In this document: piece after piece, positions 12,788 to 23,500 of the stretch
Layout: each line of letters opens with the position of its first letter
Numbering within the stretch: position 1 is the stretch's first letter
Assembly: GCA_021307315.1 (NCBI GenBank)
Contig: JAJSPD010000002.1
Location: 744,001-808,000 of the forward strand
DNA from: Bisporella sp. PMI_857
Taxonomy: Eukaryota > Ascomycota > Leotiomycetes > Helotiales > Helotiaceae
Direction: 5' to 3'
Length of the DNA: 64,000 nucleotides
Position numbers and translations under genes: made by a program
The notes under the pieces: generated by a model
Told to the model about the DNA's origin: nothing
Databases searched by the model: none
Seen by the model: the letters and a program-made list of their open reading frames with translations, nothing else

Positions 12788-13437
12788 TCAAGGCTTCACA
12801 TCAGGAAACTTATCTTTCAGAAAGTTCTTTGAGAACCTCTGGCATTGCTCATATGCAATCTCAAATCCATCTCTTGCACCATAGTAGGGGTCTTCGACCT
12901 CTTCAGCTTTCTTCTTGCCAGCGAACTCTCCAAATAGCATGACTTGGGCATTTCCGCCCACTCGTTGATGAATACGTTGGAGATCCTATGGGATTTTAGA
13001 ATGTTTAGCCATGTCAGATTAATTTGAACTTGCTCTTAGGTTTTGTCTGTCCATAGCGAATATGTAGTCGAACTTTTGAAAGTCTGCTGGTTGAACCTGA
13101 GAATTCTTAAAATACGGCTTCTATGACTCGTAATAAATGAGCATACCTTCCGCGCTGCGTGAATGTAGTCAAGAATTCCATTATCTTCGAGGGTTGACAT
13201 AGTTCGTGAATCTGGCTCGTCGCCAGTATGATATGCTCCTGTACCACAGGAGTCTACTTCTTTGATCAGAGCTTGATACGGAGGCTTTGCGATGATAGAT
13301 CTAAACACCCCTTCAGCCACTTAATCCATGTCAGTATTGATTGACATCGAGAAATGATCGTCTACGATCCACATACTTGTTGAACGGCAAATGTTGCCCA
13401 AGCACACGAAGAGGACTGAAATCGAGTCTGATGCCAT
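12788..13437 (-). CDS. LTP1: low-molecular-weight protein tyrosine phosphatase
   Basis: Exons on the complement are 13377-13437, 13147-13319, 13034-13096 and 12788-12985, giving 164 aa, the usual family length. The P-loop VCLGNICRS places the catalytic Cys at residue 12 and Arg at 18, exactly as in the vertebrate and yeast enzymes; in the genome this motif is followed by an intron that splits S-T|M-A-E. The general-acid loop EDPYYG (Asp about 131, Tyr 133-134) is intact, and MDRQNLRDLQRI matches the family. It should be a cytosolic phosphatase acting on phosphotyrosine and small aryl phosphates. The third intron (12986-13033) appears to use a GC-AG boundary (AAGA|GCAAGT). Only this junction restores the conserved NLRDLQRI, because the nearby GT choice shifts the frame. 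Confidence 0.93.
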
Positions 13438-14513
13438 ATTCCTCAATGAAGGTTTTCAGCTAGTGAGCACTTGGTGGTTTTCGACGTGCGGAAACGGACA
13501 GCAATTTAGTGGATGCAATTGAGATGTTTTGATGAAGCACGGCATTGGAAGATCTCAAAAGCCTTTGCCAAGACTTGAGATGCCTCATCGTTCCCACATG
13601 TTGGGCTACATGCATTTCCGGGTGCTCGACTCCTCCACAAACTCTTTTATTTCCGAGGGCAATCATAAAGCTTCTATCTGCATTGACGAACAGGATTCTC
13701 CTTTCGTATCTACAATAACTCCAACATTATCTAATAACCCTCTCAACAAAACAGGTTGATGACAGGATGCGCGATTATGACTACATGTCTCATTCATCAT
13801 CAAATCATTTGATACAATGGATTCGAAATAACAATATCCAAGAAGCCTTGTCCATCAAACACGACCTTGGGGCTTGCGTAGAGGGCGCATGCACAGGCAC
13901 TGAATGTCGAAATGTAGGTGATAAAACATGGTGAGATCAAAACAGCAGAAGGGACTCAAATTATCCTCAATGCAGGTCCCCGAGCCATAGTTGAGGATTT
14001 GAAATGGGGAGACAGGTGATGGCTGTTTGATATATATGGCCGTCAACCCGATATACCATGGATACATCCGTTTTGGTTACCGAAATCAACTGCAACTTGT
14101 ATTCTCGTCCCTGCACCGCTGCATGTTACCATGTATTGTCGTCATGTTCATCTCTCAATGCCCAACGTTGTATTTTGTGACATGACTAGAGTGGTATTTC
14201 CATCATGATTGCACCTTCCTCGTGAACCTCGAAGGGGTATATCTAGCAAGACAATATTCCTTACCTATAGAATACATTCCTCGACACCAATATTCACATC
14301 TCACCTCGTGCCTGCGTCTTAGGCGCCCACAAACGTACCAATATATATTGTGCTATCTTTTACTAACCGTCTTTTAAGAATACCATCGAGCCTGACAGAT
14401 TTGATCCTTTAACGACTGACTTCGAGGAAAGTTGCTGATAACCCCTAGTCAGTGGTGATCTCCTTGAGACGGAGGAAAACAAGGCCGATAGCACTCACAG
14501 CCTTCACCTTGGA
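13438..14513. promoter_or_regulatory. divergent upstream region, LMW-PTP / sedolisin
   Basis: About 1.1 kb separates the divergent starts at 13437 and 14514, so promoters of both genes lie here. Short frames (for example 13529-13759 and 13855-14067) show no family features. No RNA gene or repeat is recognised. Confidence 0.45.
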
Positions 14514-16643
14514 ATGCATCTTCAAATCGTGTTTGTATCAGTTGCATTAGCTGCGGCGGTGGGCTCGGCCTACCAAATATTCGAAACTATTCCCAGGGTT
14601 CCTCATGGATGGACTCAGCGCGACAAGGCTAATCCTAACAAAATCCTTCAACTCCGACTTGCACTTCAGATGCCAGATGAAGCACTCTTTGAGCAAACTA
14701 TCTACGACGTTTCCACACCAGGACATCACCGATATGGCAAACACCTTAATCATGAAGAGGTTCGAGCTCTGGTGAGGCCTAGAGACAGTTCGGTTGCCTT
14801 AGTTCTTTCCTGGCTAGAGAGATCAGGCGCAACTCATATTGAACGTGACAATGAATGGGTTATCTTTTCGATTGCCGTTGCTGATGCCGACTCGATGCTA
14901 AATACTGAGTTTCACTATTTCACATCGAACGCAGACGTCTCTACCAAAATAATTAGAACATTAACTTACTCTATTCCTAAGCATATTTTTGACCACGTTG
15001 CCATGATCGAGCCTACGACAAAATTCGGCCAGATGAATGCTCAACGAATTTCTCCTTTCCATGTTGAGCACTACACTGAAGGCATGTCATCTCAAAATTC
15101 TACATCCTGCGATGGCACAATCACTCCACAATGTCTTCGAAGTATCTACAATATTGGAAACTACTATGCAGATCCGGCTAGTCGCTCCCTCTTGGGAGTT
15201 TCTGGATTTCTGAATCAATTTGCAAAATATGAAGCTCTGGATGTGTTCTACGAAAAGTACGCACCATACGCCTCTGATCAAAACTTCTCCTATGTGCTGA
15301 TCAATGGTGGTCTATCCACACAAAATGACCCAAAGATTGATGATACCGAGGCCAACCTAGACATGCAATACGCAGCATCTCTGGCATATAAAACGAACAT
15401 CACATTTTACAGTACTGGGGGGCTTGGCCCGCTTGTCCCTAATTTAGATCAGCCTGATGCAACGCACAATCAGAATGAACCGTACTTAGAGTTCTTGACG
15501 TATCTTATCAAACAGCCCCAAGAGTTGCTTCCTCAGACGATCACGACTTCATATGGAGAAGACGAACAATCGGTTCCTCTCAAGTATTCTAAGACTGTTT
15601 GCAACTTATTCGGCACTCTTGGTCTTCGAGGTAATCTAGAATCTCGGAGCGCTTTGCACTGCTGTGAAAACAGCACTACTTACGAAATATTGTGACTAAT
15701 TCGAGATCCAAACGTATAGGCGTATCAGTCATCTTCTCGTCGGGTGATACTGGGGTAGGATCGGCATGCCAGACTAATGATGGGAAAAATACAACACGCT
15801 TCTCGTAAGAATTTATTCAGCATTCAATGTGCTCCCTTGGCTCAAATACTGAGATACTAAGAACAAAATACCAGACCCGTTTTCCCAGCAACCTGCCCTT
15901 TCGTGACGTCTGTGGGTGGAACTTATCAAATCAATCCCGAGGTTGCAATTTCGTTCTCTTCTGGAGGCTTCAGCGATCGATGGGAGACCCCAACCTATCA
16001 GAAAAGCCATGTCCAGGACTACTTAATGCTTCTAGGGAAGCAGTGGCATGGTCTATATAATCCTAAAGGGCGTGGATTTCCGGATGTTGCTGCCCAAAGC
16101 AGCCGCTTCCATGTCGTTGAAAAGGCAGGCCAGGAATTGCTTATTGGTGGAACTAGGTAAGCTCTCCTTTTAGAATCTCTATTGAAAACATTGATATTTT
16201 GGGGATAGGATTAATACTTGATCAAAGCTGACTACAATGGCAGTGCTTCTGCTCCCGTATTCGCTGCCATAATCTCTCTCCTCAACAACGCACGCCTTTC
16301 TGCAGGGCAAACCCCTCTAGGCTTTCTAAATCCATGGCTATATAGCCTTGCCGGAATAGGTGGTGGCCTCACAGACATCACTCAAGGGGGGAGTAGAGGA
16401 TGCACAGGTAGAGATATTTATAGTGGCCTCCCAACCCCCAAAATTCCATATGCGAGCTGGAATGCCACCCCAGGTTGGGATCCAGGTGAGTGCCTTCCAG
16501 TGTCAGAATTATTCTATACACTGACGAAACGTCTGCATGTAGTTACGGGTCTTGGAACACCAAACTTTGAGAGGCTTTTACAAATTGCATTGCCGGATAG
16601 TAAGCTTGAAAGGATCAAGAGAAGACGTGCTAACGGTGACTAA
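14514..16643 (+). CDS. secreted sedolisin-family (S53) serine-carboxyl peptidase
   Basis: Exons 14514-15630, 15720-15804, 15875-16156, 16244-16485 and 16543-16643 join to 608 aa. A signal peptide (residues 1 to about 20, ending GSA) is followed by a pro-kumamolisin activation domain to about residue 190. The catalytic Glu and Asp are E279 and D283 in TEANLD. The oxyanion Asp is D382 in SSGDTGVG. The nucleophile is S495 in GGTSASAP; its codon is split by intron 3, so the motif looks broken in the genomic sequence but is intact after splicing. The calcium site (LTDIT and [11 protein letters not shown]) is also restored by splicing. Such enzymes are acid tripeptidyl peptidases or endopeptidases for extracellular or vacuolar protein breakdown. 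Whether this one is a tripeptidyl peptidase cannot be told. It is not a pseudogene: all five active-site elements are present. Confidence 0.92.
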
Positions 16644-16857
16644 GATGGTGGAATGGAGCGAAGAATCGTAGAAGTCGATGATTCACATAAGTGTTTTAAC
16701 GTAGAAGCGTTCATTTTTATGAATAGATTACTAGTGATGTAGAAATTGACTGCTCTATAAGGGTAACGTAGGGCTTACCTCCAAGGTTATGTTTGGCATC
16801 ACTCAATCATCTTCAATTCTTGTGCGTCAGAGTACATACTATCACCTAAGCCTTTAC

Positions 16858-17975
16858 TTACTCCCACGGCTGCTTCTCGCCAGTCAATGCCTCTTCAGCC
16901 ACCCCGTCGATCTCTGAAATTCTCGTCTTGACTCCGCTTCGTGCTCGCTCTTCCTCATTTAGAAAAAGTAATTGCGGAACACCCCATGGATTCCTAGCCT
17001 TCCGCTTTCTGCGCAGAAAATCGCCTATCCCATGAGGGTCCTGAGACCATGGTGTGAAGCCCTGTATAGATATTCAGACCCAATTCTCAAACTCATCAGC
17101 ATGGAAGAGACACGGCATACACGTTCTCTTTCACCGTGTATTACGCTCACTGTGCGCTCAGCATCATGCCCAGGATGGCCGCCCTTCATGTACGCTGGGC
17201 TGGCACCAGTGAAAGCAATGGTTTCGGGGATGGATGGCCATCGGAGGGCGGGAGTATGCAGATCTAAAAATCGAGAACGTTTGAAGCCCTGGCTTACTAT
17301 GGTGATTTTTGCAGGCCAGACTTGTGTGCGCCGCCAGAATGCTATGATGCTGAAGAGCTGCGGGCATCGTTAGCTCTTGTATTGCTGTTGGCATGCTTCC
17401 ACTTTCGTTCCAGTGCGAGAGGATGGCAGGTGGTTGGCAGTGTGTAGGGAGTGAATCGGGTGAGGAGAACTGACTAGGTTACTGTAAGAGTCTAAAGCTT
17501 GCTCTTCAACCAGTATCCTGGACTCAAACGTAGTAGAAGGCTCAGGCGACCAGAATTTATTGAGGATGCAAAGCTCAAGATAACTTTTGGCTTCCGAGAG
17601 CTTGCTTTCTGGACGGGTGGCTGCCCCAGAGAATATTAGGATAGAGGAGGGGTCTTGAGACAAGAGGCGAAGTCCTTCCTTTGTTCGAAAATTAGTTTAC
17701 ATTTATATCATTTCGATAACCATAGAAGACTGTGCAGAGAGATGCATGTTCAGTTGAGATGAGTTTGGAGGCGGATGCAAATAAATTAAAGTATGAACAG
17801 GCTGCGGATAATAGAATGAGAAAGGTACTTGGATGTGTAGTATCAATGAGGATGCTTCTCCTGCTTGAAACGGAGCAAGCAACCATTCTTCCTCATCAAG
17901 GCCATGCGTGGGACCACCTGAGTAAATTCCATGACAGCAGACTAGAATTAGATGGTTCGGCGTTGAAGCAGACAT
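16858..17975 (-). CDS. DUF218 (YdcF/SanA-like) domain protein
   Basis: Exons on the complement are 17829-17975, 17475-17678, 17151-17357 and 16858-17061, each a multiple of three, giving 253 aa. The order of conserved blocks matches fungal DUF218 proteins: [14 protein letters not shown] near residue 10, then [20 protein letters not shown], then [14 protein letters not shown], then [14 protein letters not shown], then DPHGIG and KARNPW near the C-terminus. The bacterial relatives (YdcF, SanA) are linked to the envelope and bind nucleotides. The fungal role is unknown and I do not assign one. No signal peptide or membrane segment is seen. Exon joins were chosen because they restore these blocks. 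Confidence 0.82.
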
Positions 17976-18564
17976 TGCAAAGCGGAATACGGCTTATACC
18001 GGAGATTAATATGGTATACCCCTGGAAGCCGGAGACAAGAAATGGAAAGATATAAAATTAGGGAAATACGGTCAATACCACCCACTACCTATCCCATGCG
18101 CCTGGAAGAAGCAAATAAAGACTGGATTGAGGTGGCTTGGCACATGAAGTCGAAAAAAGTGGAGATAACCAAAGAACGCCTTTTTGATAAACGTGTTGAA
18201 TTCCACTTGAGTAAATTGATATACGTTGCAGACAGAACTAGACTTGGGTAGTAGTTGTTTCATAATTTTCAATTTAAGGCTAAGAATTTGTAACAAATTA
18301 TCAATATAGCCTCGAATTGGACGTTAGAGAATGAAGGATCTTGACAGGTTCGACTGAGTGACGGTTTCACACAAATCTTTTCAAGGCGAAACTTCGGGAA
18401 CCTGACTGAACATCTCACTATGACGTTAAATCTAATACAGAACAAGGGTTAGGAGTTTTCGATATCAAAAAGAGTAGAGGTAGGCGGGGTGGGAAGAGAG
18501 CTGATAAGAAAGTCGATGCATAGAGGTTCCTATCAACGAGAGTTGGGTGGAGCATTTGCTTATA
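17976..18564. other. non-coding interval between DUF218 gene and alpha/beta hydrolase
   Basis: This stretch contains the DUF218 promoter and the 3' end of the next minus-strand gene. A frame at 18042-18251 (+) has no family features. Nothing else is recognised. Confidence 0.45.
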
Positions 18565-19839
18565 TTATATCTTTGAAACTCTATGTACTCCAGTGTCTGC
18601 TTCTGCCATAACATCACTAATGAATCTGGTAATGTCTTTTACCATGGCTTCACTGCACCTGCATCTTAATAGATCAGTCATTGCCCGTCACGTATGCAGC
18701 GTTTGAGATATTCGAATGAGGCACTTACTCATGGCCAGCTTCTGGATAAACGATATCTTCGACTGAGACATCTCCATCTTTGTACCAACTCTCTATTGCG
18801 CCTTTCAAGAACTGTAAAAATGGCTCAGCACAATGATATGGTACGAGTTTATCACGACCCCCAGAGCATAGTAATAACTGTTTGCCCTTTACTCTTGAAT
18901 CGAGGATACCACCCAAGCGCTTTCGTTCTGTTTCCGAAAGGCTGACGGGAATATCAGAAGATCCGAAGAGGATCCCCTTTGGGTCATACTTCTGGACACT
19001 AGAAATGAGGGCATTTGGGAAGTCTTTGCTGCCAAAGAAGTCTGCTCCATTCGACGCTGTGTAGGTGGTGCGCTTTGAAAGCCTGGCACGGTCCTTCAAC
19101 AAACCTATATATGTTAAGCAGATTGATAAGTCTCAGCGGGCGTACGCGGGTGGCCGCATATTCCCTTGGCTGAAAGAGCGGAAATCACTCACGAGCATAA
19201 TCTGGGCATCCAACGATCACGACAGCCTCGGTGATTCGAGGTTCGTTAAAGAAAAGCTGCCATACTGTATGACCGCCTAATGAATAGCCTACGGCTAAAT
19301 GACGCCCGATAGAAGGTGATTCAGCATCGTGAAAAAGGTAAGATCCTATATGATCAATTAAATGGCTAACGTCTATGGCAGTGCCATTAAAAACACTAGT
19401 CCTGATCAGCGCCAGGTTTTACAAACTTCATGTAAAATACCTAAACATATCTCTATGTTCAAATGAGTCAGCGATTAGGGGCTTCCATTTCGTTGATACT
19501 GCTCTATGCTTACTGTGCATGAGTTTCATTGCCTCCTCTCCATGCTTCATTTGCTAGATCATGAACTAATCTGGTCCCATGATTTCTCTGATCAAAAGCT
19601 ATTGCAATCAATCCGACTTTAGACTCTGGAGATTGTCGTTTTTGCCAGCTCTGAAGACAACCTGAAGCAAGAAATTGCATCGAATCCTTCGATACGAGCC
19701 TGCCATGCAGAAGCCATAGACACGACACTGATATGCAACTCCTTGGAAGCTCGTCCAAGCCATATATATCTCCAAGTATGCCTGCTCCTATATGGGCCGT
19801 CTTCTTAGACACGGGATAGTGAGTTGTGCTATTGCTCAT
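18565..19839 (-). CDS. alpha/beta-hydrolase fold protein with a 12-nt microexon
   Basis: Exons on the complement are 19514-19839, 19441-19452, 19193-19395, 18729-19104 and 18565-18658, giving 336 aa. The triad is visible: nucleophile Ser151 in GYSLGGH, an Asp in GGRDKLVPY and a His in YPEAGHE. An oxyanion-side segment LWLLHGRL and the conserved FDQRNHGTR lie near the N-terminus. Exon 2 is only 12 nt; it reads D-M-F with split flanking codons and restores the block HAQDMFSVFNGTAID. This is a cytosolic serine hydrolase of a fungal family without a settled function; the substrate is unknown. No signal peptide is seen. The neighbours are unrelated housekeeping genes, so context adds nothing. Confidence 0.85.
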
Positions 19840-20573
19840 GATGACTGCTCACGGGTAGAAAACGTAAATTGAGTGATCAAAATATTCTTGTGTTCTTTGA
19901 AGGGCGAGTAATAGAATCGGATTTGAAAGAATATTTGATATGACAGCTTGGGTTGCTTAAGCTTGTAGGGTCGAGAAGAGTTCTGAGATATGAGAAAGAG
20001 AACGAATACTGTCTATGGCTTCATCATCGATTGATCAAAGAAACCGTGTAAGATATTTACAAACACAGTATTACTCCACAACAGACGCAGACTTCGAATT
20101 CGCCAGGGTTGATCTTTAATTGCGACTGCTAAGATCTCCACAGACCTTTTTTGGGTCCTTCAAAGCCCCCGTAACAATGGGACGATGCGCCGGGAAATTA
20201 AGCGTCGGCTGGTAGTGCAGGGCAGGGTGGCAGGGCAGGGATGACTTCACTGAAGTAGACCTCAAAGTGACTTTAAATTAACTACATTGCCGAAGTATAA
20301 ATACAACCCTCACAATATTTTAACTTGCATCGTGCATTGACCTGAGACCATCAAAGCTTCACGAAGAGGTTTGATATCTCGGAAGTTCTATGTGCCCGCC
20401 GTCGCACACTCCTAGCTATTGTTCTTTTACCATCTAGAAACTGCCTAACACGAGCGAGCCGAAACAACGATAGAATATTCATCTTTAAATCTGGCAGGCA
20501 ATTGCCTGAGAGCTGAATACCTGCGAACGGGGTTGTTTCTGCCATCACTGTGTAGTGCAGGACACTTGCAGTT
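19840..20573. promoter_or_regulatory. divergent promoter region, hydrolase / phospholipase D
   Basis: About 730 bp lie between divergent starts at 19839 and 20574. It holds a G-rich GGCAGGG-type repeat near 20219-20241 and A/T-rich TATA-like sequence near 20294. No gene is supported. Confidence 0.45.
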
Positions 20574-23500
20574 ATGGCACATCCTAGAGATCAATCAGTC
20601 TCTCCCATGTCACAAAGCCCACAAATTACGAGCCCAAAACCCTTAAGCAATGGCACATCGAATGGAACTGCACCGGTACGGCAGTCTGGCCTACGAACCG
20701 AGCTGAACCATAATATGAGGCCAGATGGCCTTGGTCTTCTCACGAAACTCCCAACCGAAGCACCAGATTATATCAATGAAGGAATTGCACATCATGACTA
20801 TAGTCCGCATGCAACAAATTCAGCGTCTGTACTCCCTACGAATGGACATGCTCAGAAATTATCCTCTCTGAAGCAACCATTAGCACCCTCGAGCGTCTTT
20901 CCACACGATCATACTACTGGAACGTCAACTCCACCCGGGCGGAGAAGCGTACAATTCTTACGGCCTGACCGAGACGGCGAAACGGGTAATACTAGGCAGG
21001 ATGATTGGGGCCTTGAAGATGGGGAAACACCAAGCAAAGAAAGTCGCGGGCAGTCCTTGATGTCGAAGTTAAAGGCATTAGCTTCTACTAGTGGATTACA
21101 GACACACAGCAGGAATCAGAGTAATGCTGGAAATTCTATCTACGAAGGTGGGACCGGGTCTGCACCGCTTTCGCCGGCCGCAGATCGTCAACATTTCTCA
21201 TACACGCTCCAGGAGGAAGGCAGCGATGCGGATGCGGAAGAAACCGCTGATGAGTCGGCAAGTGTCAATCGCCCTAAGAAGAAGAAAAGACCTCGAAGAC
21301 CTAATGGCGGTATAAGCCAAACAGTGCCTAATACACCGAAGGCAAGGTTTCTTACACCTGCCGAATCTCCCGGGGGAATTAGTCGACCTAAATTCTCCTT
21401 TACGCGGCGAGCAACAGACGGATCCATAGAACAACGAGGCCATGTCTCAGAGGGCGAGGGAAGGGATCGAGCTGGAGAGCAGAGTGCGTGGAGAAGGGGA
21501 AGCTCATGGATGGCCAATGTGCGGAGCCCAAATCCTCGAGAGTTTGAAGGAACGCCATCCAGCCGGAGACCGAGTAATTTTCGGAGAGCATTTACGGGCA
21601 TGGCGGGCCAAAGTGACGGAGACGGAACTGGCTCAAAGCGCCCATTTCTGGGAGCTGAACGCGCTACGACTTTCGGAGCTCAGAGATGGAAAATGCTTAA
21701 GCACGGTCTCAAATTACTTGGTAAAGGGAAAGAAGAACATAGAGTCGATTACATGAAGTCGGCGGAGTTAATGGCCGAGCTTCGTGCTGGAGCCCCAGCA
21801 GCACTTATGCTGGCCAGCATGATTCAACGTGATGACAATGGAAATAAGCGCATCCCTGTGATTCTAGAACAGTTGAAAGTACATGTGGCAGACAGCAAAC
21901 CTAGCTTTGATGATCCTTCGGAAACAGAGAGGCATCTCGTATTTCGAATAGAGTTAGAATATGGCAGCGGGTTGAATCGAATGAAATGGGTTATTGACAG
22001 GTCATTAAGAGACTTTGCAAATTTGCACCTGCGATACAAGCTACAGGGTCGGAGCGACAAATACATTCAGCTTAGGAGTGGCGTTGGACCTAAACAACCG
22101 CGGTTTCCCGCATCAGCTTTTCCTTACTTTAGAGGTCTCCGAGGACAGGGGCTATCGAGCGAAGAGGACGAGGCAGATGCTATTAGGGTGGACGAAACTG
22201 CAGGCGAGGCAACCCATAGCGATATAGAGCGTAGACGTAGACGTCGGCGTCCATCATTAGGAATGTCGCGAAGAGTTCCTAGTGTAGCAGGGCCAGAGTC
22301 AGCAGCAGCCGGAGCTGCCTATGAAGAAAGAAGAAAACTAATGTTCAATGAGAAACAGCGCAGAAGGCTCGAGCAGTACTTGCAAGAGATGATCCGATGG
22401 CTCATCTTTCGTGCCGATAGCAATCGTCTGTGTAGATTTTTGGAACTTTCTGCCCTAGGTATTCGTTTAGCAGCAGAGGGAAGTTTCCATGGCAAGGAAG
22501 GTTTTCTAGTTATCCAGTCAGCGAAGGGGCTGGACGTCCGAAAGATATTAACTCCTCACAATGTGTTCACACGGCACTCCCCCATGTGGTTCTTGGTCAG
22601 GCATAGTTACATCGTTGTGGTCAACTCTCCAGAGAATATGCACATTTACGACGTGTTTCTTGTAGACGAGAGATTTCAAATTCAGGAAAAGAGAAGGAAG
22701 TTGAAAGATCTTGGTGGAAAAGAATTGATCACGAAAGCTGGAGCATCTGCAAAGCATCCGTCGCACCACAGCCTTAAAATAGTCAACTCTGAACGGAAGA
22801 TCAGGTTATTAGCCAGGAATGAGCGGCAATTGCGGCAATTTGAGGAATCTATAACATTCATGCTCAGCAATACTTTATGGGCAAAATCAAATCGATTTGG
22901 TTCTTTTGCACCCGTGCGAACTGGGGTCTTTGCGCAATGGCTCGTCGATGGTAGGGATTATATGTGGAATGTATCAAGAGCGATTGATATGGCTAAAGAC
23001 GTCATATATATCCATGATTGGTGGCTCAGCCCGCAGCTATACATGAGAAGGCCCGCGGCGATAAGTCAAAAGTGGCGGCTTGACAGACTACTGCTGAAAA
23101 AGGCTCAACAAGGTGTCAAGGTTTTCATCATTATCTATCGAAACGTTGAAGCTGCGATTCCCATTGACTCCGAATTAACCAAACACTCCTTCCTAGACCT
23201 CCACCCAAATATATTTGTGCAAAGGTCACCTAACCAATACAAGAAGAACCAATTCTTCTTTGCTCACCACGAGAAAATCTGCATTGTAGACCATACTGTG
23301 GCCTTTGTTGGTGGTATTGACCTGTGTTTTGGACGGTGGGATTCTCCTCAACATTCCGTTACAGATGACAAGCCAACAGGGTTTGAAGAATCTGACTTGC
23401 CCAAAGATGCCGACCACTGTCAGCTCTGGCCAGGAAAGGATTATTCAAATCCTCGGGTTCAAGATTTCTTCAAGCTGCATGAACCATATGCTGAGATGTA

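Noticed and set aside
14514..16643. Sedolisin as a pseudogene with stops and missing catalytic Ser
   Set aside because: All interruptions coincide with good introns, and splicing restores the Ser, the oxyanion Asp and the calcium site.
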